The notes beneath the pieces were generated by a model. That model searched no databases. It worked only from the letters and a program-made list of their open reading frames with translations, and was not told the origin of the DNA. Below, piece after piece: positions 49,246 through 59,529 of a DNA stretch of 64,000 nt. Numbering within the stretch: the stretch's first letter is position 1; every line of letters begins with the position of its first letter. Both the position numbers and the translations under genes were made by a program. Source of the DNA: Phycomyces blakesleeanus NRRL 1555(-) (lineage: Eukaryota; Mucoromycota; Mucoromycetes; Mucorales; Phycomycetaceae); NCBI RefSeq assembly GCF_001638985.1, contig NW_017265170.1, positions 248,001 through 312,000 on the forward strand, written 5' to 3'.

Positions 49246-52164
49246 TTACAAATTCTTAAGATCAATCTTTCCAACTGGCTGTTTACCAGTCAAACCACCT
49301 AATCCCATATCAGGTTGCTCGGCAATATGGCTTGCAGTACCACCAGTATTAAGAGGATGTGGTGCGGAAGCCTTGCCTCTTTGGCCATCAGGAGTGTTTT
49401 CTTCACCATGTTCGGCACCATTGGTAGAGTTGGAAACAGGAGGAGAGTTGTGATGGTTGTTGACTTCATGACCAGCAGTGGCACCAGCAGCACCAAGAAC
49501 AGCACCTTCAGCACCATGCTTCAATCCAGAATGGTCACGGTTATCCTGAAGACCACGGTCAGTAGAATGGGGATGCTCGCTATCCAGAACGCCTCTGTGA
49601 TGATCGCCATTGTGATGACCCATGTGCTTGTTAGCTTCATACTCACCAGTGCCCAAAGCAGCGCCTTCAGCTCCATGCTTCAATCCAGAATGATCGCGGT
49701 TATCATGAAGGCCTCGGTCAGTAGAATGGGGATGCTCGCTGTCAAGAACGCCTCGGTGATGATCGCCATTGTGATGACCCATGTGCTTGTTAGCCTCATA
49801 AGCACCAGCACCTAAGGCAGCACCTTCGGCTCCATGCTTCAATCCGGAATGATCATTGTGATGGCTGTAAGTTTCAGGATCATTGTTGTGATGGCTGGCC
49901 TGTTCACGGACACGCTGGAAACCTTCAACATTGGAATTGCTAGGGAGACGATCTTGGCGGCCAGTGTATCTGAGACCAGAGTTTTCATAATCAGGATTGC
50001 CTTCAAAAGAGCCACGGTGACCATTTTCAAGATGCTTGTTGGCTTCATACGCACCAGCACCAAGAGCTGCACCTTCAGCACCATGTCGCAGACCAGAGTG
50101 AGGATCATTGGAAGCATTGTTGTGGTGGTCAAAAGGAGTGTTCTTGTAACCAGTACCATCAATTGGAGCACCATCGGGGACACGGCCAGCGCCAGAGTGA
50201 ATACCATTGTTCTGATTGTGCATGTGCTTGTTGGCCTCATGAGAAGCGAGACCACCAAGGCCAGCACCTTCAGCACCATGTCGCAGATCAGAGTGAGGAT
50301 CATTGGAAGCAGTGTTGTGGTGGTCAAAAGGAGTGTTCTTATAACCAGTACCATCAATTGGAGCACCATCGGGGACACGGCCAGCGCCAGAGTGAATACC
50401 ATTGTTTTGGTTGTTCATGTGCTTGTTGGCTTCATAAGCACCAGCACCAAGAGCTGCACCTTCAGCACCATGTCGCAGACCAGAGTGAGGATCATTGGAA
50501 GCATTGTTGTGGTGGTCAAAAGGAGTGTTCTTGTAACCAGTACCATCAATAGGAGCACCATCGGGGACACGACCAGCGCCAGAGTGAATACCATTGTTCT
50601 GATTGTTCAAGTGCTTGTTGGCCTCATGAGAAGCGAGACCACCAAGGCCAGCACCTTCAGCACCATGTCGCAGACCAGAGTGAGGATCATTGGAAGCAGT
50701 GTTGTGGTGGTCAAAAGGAGTGTTCTTATAACCAGTACCATCAATTGGAGCACCATCGGGGACACGGCCAGCGCCAGAGTGAATACCATTGTTTTGGTTG
50801 TTCAAGTGCTTGTTGGCTTCATACGCACCAGCACCAAGAGCTGCACCTTCAGCACCATGTCGCAGACCAGAGTGGGGATCATTGGAAGCAGTGTTGTGGT
50901 GGTCAAAAGGAGTGTTCTTGTAACCAGTACCATCAATTGGAGCACCATCGGGGACACGGCCAGTGCCAGAGTGAATACCATTGTTTTGGTTGTTCATGTG
51001 CTTGTTGGCTTCATAAGCACCAGCACCAAGAGCTGTACCTTCAGCACCATGTCGCAGACCAGAGTGGGGATCATTGGAAGCAGTGTTGTTGTGGTCAAAA
51101 GGAGTGTTCTTGTAGCCAGTACCATCAATAGGAGCACCATCGGGGACACGACCAGCGCCAGAGTGAATACCATTGTTCTGATTGTGCATGTGCTTGTTGG
51201 CCTCATGAGAAGCGAGACCACCAAGGCCAGCACCTTCAGCACCGTTTCGCAGACCAGAGTGAGGATCATTGGAAGCATTGTTGTGGTGGTCAAAAGGAGT
51301 GTTCTTGTAACCAGTACCATCAATAGGAGCACCATCGGGGACACGACCAGCGCCAGAGTGAATACCATTGTTTTGGTTGTTCATGTGCTTGTTGGCCTCA
51401 TGCGAAGCGAGACCACCGAGACCAGCACCTTCAGCACCATGTCGCAGACCAGAGTGGGGATCATTGGAAGCAGTGTTGTGGTGGTCAAAAGGAGTGTTCT
51501 TATAACCAGTACCATCAATTGGAGCACCATCGGGGACACGACCAGCGCCAGAGTGAATACCATTGTTTTGGTTGTGCATGTGCTTGTTGGCCTCATATGC
51601 ACCGACACCAAGAGCAGCACCTTCAGCACCGTGTCGCAGACCAGAGTGGCTGTTTTGATTGTGATCTGATAAGGTTGCGTTATTAAGATTGGAGTTGGTG
51701 TTTGTGTCGAGACCAGTGCTATGGTGATTGCCTTGGCTAAGATAGGCTTCATCGTTACTCTCGAGAATACCGGCACCTAATGGATGTGGGCCACCGATAG
51801 AGTTACGCTTTCCGCTGCCAAGAGGATTGTTGTTGGTTGATGAAGAGTTTTGAAGAAGATCGCGGACAGCTTGTCGTGTTGAGTGGCGGATATTGGTAGC
51901 TTGTGCCTGATATCCTTCGCCCTGGGTAGGTGGGGACTGACGAGGGCTACGTGATCTGCCGGTCCAAGTAGGGTTGTGTTTGATCCAATCAGAAGCGTAT
52001 TGTTCTGAACGACTGAAGAGAGTAGACTCATCTAAAAGTGCTCCTGAGTCCTTAAGAGAGAGATATGCCTTGTAAGCGCATGCTCTTGAGAGAGCATTGG
52101 TGTCTTGAGGGTAGGTTTTGTTGTTTCCGAAGAAGCTTTCGTGGTCTTGAGAGAAGTGGGACAT
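49246..52164 (-). CDS. 972-residue tandem-repeat hydrophilic protein, unknown function
   Basis: Single long exon. The N-terminus (about 120 residues; MSHFSQDHESFFGNNKTYPQ, LSRACAYKAYLSLKDSG, YASDWIKHNPTW) is a small helical non-repeat region. The rest is low in hydrophobic residues and rich in Gly, Asn, His, Ala. Twelve copies of the motif SGL(R/K)HGAEGA occur. Eight belong to 64/65-residue units carrying GRVPDGAPIDGTGYKNTPF; each unit ends either GAGAYEANKH or GGLASHEANKH. Three C-terminal units use a 53-residue spacing with HHNGDHHRGVLDSEHPHST. There is no signal peptide or clear membrane segment. GAEGA-x-LG-x-GA could form glycine-zipper-like helices, and the composition resembles hydrophilin/stress proteins; both are inference. 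The family is not recognised. The repeats also keep an antisense frame open, which I regard as an artefact. Confidence 0.85.
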   Translation of the reverse strand: MSHFSQDHESFFGNNKTYPQDTNALSRACAYKAYLSLKDSGALLDESTLFSRSEQYASDWIKHNPTWTGRSRSPRQSPPTQGEGYQAQATNIRHSTRQAVRDLLQNSSSTNNNPLGSGKRNSIGGPHPLGAGILESNDEAYLSQGNHHSTGLDTNTNSNLNNATLSDHNQNSHSGLRHGAEGAALGVGAYEANKHMHNQNNGIHSGAGRVPDGAPIDGTGYKNTPFDHHNTASNDPHSGLRHGAEGAGLGGLASHEANKHMNNQNNGIHSGAGRVPDGAPIDGTGYKNTPFDHHNNASNDPHSGLRNGAEGAGLGGLASHEANKHMHNQNNGIHSGAGRVPDGAPIDGTGYKNTPFDHNNTASNDPHSGLRHGAEGTALGAGAYEANKHMNNQNNGIHSGTGRVPDGAPIDGTGYKNTPFDHHNTASNDPHSGLRHGAEGAALGAGAYEANKHLNNQNNGIHSGAGRVPDGAPIDGTGYKNTPFDHHNTASNDPHSGLRHGAEGAGLGGLASHEANKHLNNQNNGIHSGAGRVPDGAPIDGTGYKNTPFDHHNNASNDPHSGLRHGAEGAALGAGAYEANKHMNNQNNGIHSGAGRVPDGAPIDGTGYKNTPFDHHNTASNDPHSDLRHGAEGAGLGGLASHEANKHMHNQNNGIHSGAGRVPDGAPIDGTGYKNTPFDHHNNASNDPHSGLRHGAEGAALGAGAYEANKHLENGHRGSFEGNPDYENSGLRYTGRQDRLPSNSNVEGFQRVREQASHHNNDPETYSHHNDHSGLKHGAEGAALGAGAYEANKHMGHHNGDHHRGVLDSEHPHSTDRGLHDNRDHSGLKHGAEGAALGTGEYEANKHMGHHNGDHHRGVLDSEHPHSTDRGLQDNRDHSGLKHGAEGAVLGAAGATAGHEVNNHHNSPPVSNSTNGAEHGEENTPDGQRGKASAPHPLNTGGTASHIAEQPDMGLGGLTGKQPVGKIDLKNL
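49515..49870. repeat. Coding tandem repeat, 159-bp period (three copies)
   Basis: TCAATCC(A/G)GAATG starts at 49521, 49680 and 49839, exactly 159 bp (53 codons) apart, within the C-terminal part of the repeat protein. Confidence 0.85.
50060..51640. repeat. Coding tandem repeat, 192/195-bp period (eight copies)
   Basis: GGAGCACCATCGGGGACACG occurs at about 50165, 50360, 50552, 50747, 50939, 51131, 51326 and 51521. The spacings are 195, 192, 195, 192, 192, 195 and 195 bp. The three-base difference tracks the two variants of the unit end (GAGAYE versus GGLASHE). Copies are nearly identical, including at synonymous sites. Confidence 0.92.
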
Positions 52165-52791
52165 ATTTAAAAGATATAGTATAGTAAAGTAAAATAAGGT
52201 AGATAATGAAGAATCAAAATTTCTGAATTCTGTCAGTTGTATTTATACCTTATTGTCTTATAGTTGTCTTATAGGATAGATTCTGTAAGTTGAACCTTTT
52301 TGGAGTAAATGGACTTTATAAAGTGAGCGTAGAATGATATCATGATTTAGAGCATTACGTTTGTCAAAAAAGGTACGACTTATCCAAAGCTATGACGATC
52401 GGCTTTAACATTTCACAGCCCGATCACGAAAGAAGTTAAAGGAATGAAAGGACGGGTTTGGGTTGATTTAAATCCAATTTTTTTTCTTTTTGAATATAAT
52501 AACCATGTATGGATTAAATTACATTATATACACTACATATATTGCTTTACTCTACTCTACTTTAATGCATTTTGCCAGTAAAGGAATCAAGAAGGATAGG
52601 TGATGTATTAAGCCATAGTGAACAAAAATTGCTCTTCTGCTCTGTCCCCTTAACATTTGTATCAGGCTATGATCTTGTCCTGTTCCTTTAAACTGGCTTT
52701 ACTGGTGTTTTACAATTGAGTAGTCGCGGGCAATAAATTGTTTTACTTTACTTTACTTTTCTTTTCTTTTTCTTTTTTTTTCTTCTTCTCT
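52165..52791. promoter_or_regulatory. Upstream region of the repeat protein
   Basis: About 630 bp. One CCCCT pentamer (near 52645) resembles a stress element core, but a single copy is not evidence. No gene seen. It also includes the 3' flank of the small gene to the right. Confidence 0.35.
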
Positions 52792-53490
52792 TCACCACAA
52801 GTCTCCGCAAGCCCCTTCTTCTTCAAAGCCAATTTGTGGATCCTTTAAAATATATATATATACAAGACAACGCTGGTTTTTAATATTCCAAAGTCTTGGT
52901 TTATGATTGGCTCTAAAAACACACCTGTTTGAGTCCATGCTCGATCAGTGGACTATAGTCCTTGATAGATCCAGCTGCAAGACGATCAGTAAGATCCTTA
53001 ATTGACCTATCTTCCGTTGGGCATTGGCTATCTTGGGCTAAGATATCACGATTTGGCATGGCCTCCAAGGATCGCATATGAGCAACAAAACTATTGTTAT
53101 AGCTATCAATTGATTTCTTGAGCTCTGTGTATGCCTCATCGTATAGTGCCTGTAAACGGTCATCGTCATTTTTGTGGTATGTTGATTGATCTGTCGTTTG
53201 ACGGAGAATAGACTGAGGGCAACAGAGCCTTTTTTTCAATCGGATCTAATAGGTTAGAGCCACCATAATGACGGTAAGTATATTCACAAGCATAATAGTT
53301 TTGCTTTTTTTTCTCCCTCTTATATCATTGAGTTAACTATCAACAATATACTTGCTTCGGTTACGTTTTCGGGCATAGGAGTAGCTGCAAATGGGACTAA
53401 AGAATTACGCTGTGTGTGACGATGAGGAGAATAAACACATGATGAATGGCCAACTTGATCACGATGACGATGCTTTAAGAGAGGTGCCAT
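52792..53490 (-). CDS. Small protein of unknown function (165 residues)
   Basis: Exons 53365-53490, 52925-53245 and 52792-52842 total 498 nt. It begins MAPLLKHRHRDQVGH; the middle exon encodes a likely coiled coil (DRLQALYDEAYTELKKSID), and it ends with the acidic block DPQIGFEEEGACGDLW, which looks like a conserved C-terminal motif. Splice sites have GT-AG consensus and keep frame throughout. Exon 1 could instead splice at a GT ten bases downstream, but that breaks the frame. I do not recognise the family. Confidence 0.6.
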
Positions 53491-54020
53491 TAGGAAAGAA
53501 AAGAAGAAAAAGTCAACAAGAAAAATAAAGGAAAATAAAATAACACAAAAGAAGAAAAGAGAGAAGAAAAGAGGTGGTAGTAGTTCCAATAAATAGCCTT
53601 TTGACTTCTGTATGTCTTATTTAATATGTCAATATAAATATGCACAATATTTATTTAGTACTTCCGCATTACATTTCCTATTCTTAATATATAGAAAGAG
53701 AGATCTTGTTTCCAGTTAGATGTGACGTGAGCACAGACATCTTTATCAAGAATATGTCCTGTAACTGTCATTTTAGATCAAAGAAACTTTGTATTAATTG
53801 GTTTTCCCACCCTCAAACAAACCCAAACTAGCGTGTCATTCGATCTATTAAGATCATATGAACCATACATATTTCTGTCGGATACGTTCTCATTGAATCA
53901 TACCGCTCTCATTAAGTTTTATTAATTCTATTACTATTACTTCTTTATAATTATAATTAACACTAATGTACAATACAATACAATACAATACATATAATAC
54001 AAGTTACTTATACAACACTC
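53491..54020. other. Intergenic between small gene and pex6
   Basis: 530 bp AT-rich, with an ATACA tandem repeat at 53968-53992 near the pex6 stop. Nothing else seen. Confidence 0.6.
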
Positions 54021-56976
54021 TTAAGCTCTTTGTTTTCCTTTGCCTTTGCCTTTGTCTTTGCCTTTATCATTCTTTGGCTCCTCGATTTCTTCTACCTTTT
54101 CATCATTAGCATCATCATCATCCTTGACCTGTTCAAACTTCTCGCGCACTTTAGAGTAATGTGCCAATTCTGTAGCCGAAACACTCGGAATTAATTCCTC
54201 CAGAGCCTTCACAAAGTCCACTTCCTCAACCTGGACAACAATGTCCTCAGGTGTTGCAAGGTGAGACAGGTAGTATTGAGCTGTCACAACATCAGGAAGT
54301 CCCTTCCGTTTTTCTTTGTTAAGCTCTTTCACCTTGTCCTCGATTGTATCTGCCACACGGGTCATGGCCTTCAGCATGGCATCTGAACACAAGGCGTAAA
54401 AGTCGGCACCTGTGTAATGGAAAGGACATTTTTCAGCGACCCGCGCAAGATCAAGATCTGGATGTAAACGAAACCTTTTTTTTTAAGAAAAAAAAATTAA
54501 TACACAGTCTTTGTTTTTGAAATCGTTAACATAAAATAAAATGACAATTACTTTCTGGAAAGGGCCTGGATAATACGGAGCTGCGATTCATGGGTTTCAC
54601 TGACACCAAGATAAAGCAACTTGTCAAAACGACCGGGTCGCAAAAGGGCCGGGTCCAACAAATCAGGTCTGTTGGTGGCGCCAATGACAAACACATCTCC
54701 TACACCGGCTTCTTCTCCACCTTCACTCATGCCATCCAGTTCGGCTAGCATCTGACTCACAATACGATCCATCACACCACCAGAATCGCCCTTTTCTCCA
54801 CGCTTAGGGGCAACCGAATCCAGCTCGTCAAAAAAGATAACACACGGCTTGGCATCTCGTGCCCGCTGGAATACTCGGCGCACATTGGCCTCAGACTCAC
54901 CAATATACATATTAAGTAGTTCAGGACCCTTGACTGAAAAGAAATTGAGTGAACACGAGGTAGCAATTGCCTTGGCCAATAGAGTCTTTCCCGTTCCAGG
55001 AGGGCCATAAAGTAGAATTCCGCTCCGTTTCTTGAGACCTGAACCAAACAGCTCGGGGTGTTCAAGAGGTAACTGGATAGTATCCAGAATGTCATCCTTA
55101 ACATTGGCAAGACCTCCGACATCATCCCAGGTAACATTAGGAATCTATCAAATTGTTTAGTTGACTTTAGTTATTTGGGCAATTCATTATAACTTGTATA
55201 TAAATATTCTTTCTACACATTTTGGATCACTTGCCTTGGGTGCTCCGATGGAATCAGAGTAACTGGCCCGTGCTTCGTTGAGTGCACCATCAAAATCTGC
55301 AGCTGTCAATGCAACACCTGCTGCCTTGATATCTTGCGTCCTTGCGCCGTTTCTCTCCGCGCCATATCTTTATCATCATCATTATTATTTAAGAAAAAAA
55401 AACCCCCCCAAAGCCGGTCAACATTCCCTAAAAAATTAACCGAGACTTGTATGTATGACTTACACTGATTTGTGAATGCGCTGAAGAGCCAATACACCAG
55501 TGCGTGCCACTAAATCAACTAGGTCTTTACTGACAAGAGCGGCTGTTTGAGTTGCCAAACTTTTTAGCGATACATCTGGTGCAAGAGGACAGCTACTTGT
55601 AAGATTTTTGAGGATTGATAGTCGTGTTTTTTCATCAGGAGCCTAGTATATATATATATACAAAGCAGATTAGATTAGATTAGATTATATGAAAGTAGAT
55701 AAATTCCAATTGATCTGATATTTTATATATATAGTCTGTAATATGGTTATGTTACCTCCACAGAAACTTCATGTCTAAAACAAGCCAATATACTAGTTGG
55801 CAATGCATCAATATCACTTGTAGTAGCTACGACCATAACAGGATATCCTGAACTGGTGTAGGCTGAATTGACAGATTTAATACACTCTTGTAAGACCGTT
55901 GCCAATAAAGGTTCTATTATACAATATGTTAGTTAATACAGAGTCCCTCTCCTTGCACATACTCAATAATATTGTTATATTTTTTTTACCTTGCCCGGTT
56001 TCTACTACTGCTGTTTTACGTGCAAGTGCCTCGATACCTCTTACAAGCACAATACAAGGAGCCAGCGCAGAAGCCTTTTCAAACTTTGCTCGCATGTGAG
56101 CCTCAGTCTTTGCATCTGTTTCTGATACGACATCATATGTTGCGAATTCAAACAGGTGCACACCTAGTGCCTCGGCAACCTGTTTTACCATGGTAGCTTT
56201 GCCTCCACCGCGTGGACCTAGTAATAATACGTTACAGGATAGTTCAAAATCTCTGCCTAGAGGATGAAGTGACGAAGAAACGAGTTCATGCAGATTACAA
56301 TATGCACTAGTAGATGAACGCTCAAGTGGTAACTGCGACAGGAAATCATAATAGCGCGAGAGATGGCCTGCTGGAATACGAGACTGCTCAACACCTGTCT
56401 GGATCATCTTTGTCTGACTAGGGATTATCTTGCGTCCGTGACCATAATAAGATGGATGGACACCGTTAGATTCTGTAGGTTCTTCAAGACTGGTTACTTT
56501 GAAGTAAGCTAGTGTTGTGGGTTTACGAACAAAAGCATCCGCTTGTTCATCCTCTTCCTTTGGTCTCAGCCTAGCATTCTCTTCATCTAAAGGAATGGCA
56601 AGTATATCGCCTTTACATACGATCCTTTCGCGTACTTCAAACCACTGTTTGAGAGCCTCTAAGAAAGCTGTCTGAAGAGATTTGTCCATAGATGAAGGAG
56701 ATGCGATTCTAGCTATAGTAACTGCACTAGCCATAGGCGGGTTAGGGTTAACTGTGAGACGGGTAATGGTCACTACGTGATCCTCCATAGAAGAAGGGGG
56801 TAGAGGTAGCCCAAGATTAAAATAAAGTATGGGCGATAGAAACAAAACGTCAAGATCACTATGATCCGAAACACAAAAAAATGGGTTTATGAGTATTTTT
56901 TAATTATACAGTAAGCTCAAGCCAACCACCCATATAATAATAATGATAATAAAAAGAACAAAGGACATCAACACAA

Positions 56977-57017
<41 letters not shown>

Positions 57018-58086
57018 CCTTTTTGCTTGTTCCTGATTGTTGTCAATACCATAAATGCGACAAAGTCGGGACTTGCTGCTGTCGTTGGCTGCAACTAGTA
57101 CCCAGTCACCGCTAAATACTCCACAACGACCAAGATCCTTGATGTTAACAAACACTCTACTTTCAGTGTCTTCTGTTATTGGAGGTATAGGAAACAGGCG
57201 TGACTCAGGCCAGGTGGCAGGTAATATCTGCACCCTAAATTCCTGAGGAACTGCCAGCTCTGGCGAATTATGTATATCAAGCAAATTGAGTGTTGACATT
57301 GCCAAGACATGTTCTTCTGTCTTTTGGGTTTCTGGTTCCTGAGACGCAAGATCCACAACAAATATATCTGTAGTCTCTGTGGTACGCATATATCCTTGCT
57401 GAACAGGATTTGACATGAGGATCTTGAAGTTATAATCTCCAAAGTTATAGATACCACCAGATCGAATCAACAGATTTGGTTGACTAAACAATGCACCTAA
57501 TCCCTGTTGATCTATAAGATCCAAATGTTTGGGTCAGTGTATCGTTCAGATGTACTTTCTCCTTTTTTTTAAAAAAAAAAGAAAAATAATCATAATCAAA
57601 AGCTTGCCTTGCTGTGCAAAGGTATAGGAAGGAGTATCCAGGGCTGCAACAATCAACTCGTCAAGTTCAATCAACTGTACAGATTCGATGCTTATAGACC
57701 ACTCGTCTTCTTCTTCTAGACGACAGCCTTGGCCATATACTGATTTGAGTAGTTGTATGCCAGCATAGACAGTATTGATATCCTCTTCTTCTGAGAGGGT
57801 GGCTAGGGCCAGGAACGATGGTTGAGAAAAGGATGGTATTTCTGTGGGTGCTTGGGTGCTCAGGGACGGAACGGAAATAGAGACCGGAGAGACTATATAA
57901 TTTATATTACACACAAAATCAAGTTGAGTCAGCAGGAATGGAGAATGAGAAAAAAAAGTGTGTGTGTTGGTCTTTACCATTACTGTTGGAATCTCCACGC
58001 AGAGCCTTCCACAAGTCTTTTGAAACAGATACTGTTTGTGTGTTTGTCGAGTCAGAGGGTCTTAAGGTCGCTACAAGGGTAGGCAT
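54021..58086 (-). CDS. pex6: Peroxisomal AAA ATPase Pex6
   Basis: With Pex1 it forms the hexameric motor that extracts the receptor Pex5 from the peroxisome membrane. Start [13 protein letters not shown] at 58086, then N-terminal domain exons (about 57607-57895, 57020-57512 and 55980-56860). The D1 ATPase has a Walker [13 protein letters not shown], and a degenerate Walker B ([16 protein letters not shown] lacks the DE pair), as usual in Pex6. The D2 ATPase is intact, with [44 protein letters not shown] and [12 protein letters not shown]. The tail is acidic, then Lys/Gly-rich ([15 protein letters not shown]). At least seven exons, with a compound AC/AT microsatellite in the intron at 56970-57018. 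Interior exon borders are approximate. Identity is secure. Confidence 0.93.
56969..57018. repeat. (AC)n(AT)n microsatellite in a pex6 intron
   Basis: Compound dinucleotide tract seen directly. Confidence 0.9.
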
Positions 58087-58567
58087 CGAGTACAAGAAAA
58101 AGCAAAAAAAAAAAAGGGTAAAAAGGTGCAAAAGGAAAGAGAGAGGAAAAGAGAAATAGAGATGGTTATTTGCGGGGAAAGTTATATTGACCCATCTCCG
58201 CTTCAAACAAGCCAAAAAAAAAGAGTGAAGATTTGAAAGCTACTTTTACTTTCTTATGACACGCCAAAGATCAGTTATACAATATATGAGTGATAAACAG
58301 AAGAGGAACTTCGCTTCTATCTGTTTAGTTTTCTCTTGCATTGTTTCTATAATATAGCTTTTAGGGTTCAATTATTAGCCAATGAGAGCCACTATAGAGA
58401 AATATTCTTGAATCTTTCTTTTAAAATCGCTTTTGCTTTTGCTCTTGCTTTTTGTGCTTGCCACTCTCAAGAACCAGTCAAAGGACACCATTTTTATTTA
58501 TATATAATCTAATAAAAAGGTTAAGCCGAAAACTTATTGGCATTTTTTATGACTCCCCTGTTTTTAA
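58087..58567. promoter_or_regulatory. Upstream region of pex6
   Basis: Purine-rich leader just before the ATG, then AT-rich DNA up to the TIR element. No other feature recognised. Confidence 0.4.
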
Positions 58568-59529
58568 TATACACTCTTTCCGGAAATTATTGGTGCAAAA
58601 ATAAAAATCAATTTGGTGCACAAACAAAAATAAATTTGGTGCAAAAATAAAAAATTATTGGTGCAAAAATAAAAAATTATTTGGTGCAAAAATGGAATGC
58701 ACCAAATGCACCAAAAAAGATGAATTAAGGTGCTCTTCAGCGATCTCGGTATAATTATTTTGGTTATAAGAAAAAAACGGGAAACTACAAATAAAGTAGA
58801 GAGACTGCTTTTTATAGTAATCATGCTATACAGCCATAGATTTTGTTCCAAAATTTGATGCTAATTGTATGATTTGATTGGTGAAAAACTTTGGGAAACT
58901 ACTTGGTAAAATTATATTGAAAAAACGCTGATATAATTAGGAATGATAGGACTAATTGCAGCCTGCTAAAATAGCTATTCATTTTTGGTGGCTTTCTTTA
59001 ATAAATATCTTTATATATCTTTTATCTTTGTTCTTGTAATATTTGCATAGAAGTTTCTTTTTTTAAGAAGTCGATAATATTGAGCATAATTTTATCTTTA
59101 CTAAAGTTAATTTCAGATAGTAAGCAAAGATATTGTTGTTTATTTTGAATATTTTAAAAGTAAAAAGGAGTGAAAAGAGTAGAGCATAAAAAATGAAATT
59201 TTTAGAAGACGTTTTAGTAAAACCGTAGTTTAAAGTTACTTTTATTATTTTAGCGTCGCTTTGAGTTATACCGAGTAGTTTCCCCTGCAAATTCGCGCGT
59301 AAAACTACTTGGAATTAACAATTTTCGGAAAGTAATTCATAATTTTTTGGTGTATAATTACTATATTTAGATAAAACTTTTCTTTATCACATAATTTTGA
59401 ATTATACCGAGACCGCTGAAGAGCACCTTTAAGCAGAGAAATGGTAAAAAATTGCACCAAATTTTATCTTTATTTTTGCACTAAATAATTTTTTATTTTT
59501 GCACCAATAATTTCCGGAAAGAGTGTATA
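58568..59529. mobile_element. Non-autonomous DNA transposon with long terminal inverted repeats, about 960 bp
   Basis: The outer ends read TACACTCTTTCCGGAAATTA and its exact reverse complement. The match continues inward as TTGGTGCAAAAATAAAAA, and after a variable repeat block resumes as GGTGCTCTTCAGCG(A/G)TCTCGGTATAATT (left about 58731-58757, right about 59402-59430). TIRs are thus about 130-190 bp. Each TIR holds repeated GGTGCAAAAATAAA units: five direct on the left, fewer on the right. If the element starts at CACTC, both sides are flanked by TA, the Tc1/mariner target. The 550-bp centre has no coding capacity, but contains a second, looser inverted pair, GGGAAACTACT(T/C)GGTA (58893 and 59270). 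Confidence 0.88.

Noticed and set aside
49834..51669. 611-codon open frame on the plus strand opposite the repeat protein
   Set aside because: It exists only because the same 192/195-bp unit lacks stops on the other strand. Its translation is a monotonous Val/Ser/Thr repeat, and the minus-strand frame has a proper non-repeat N-terminus and stop.
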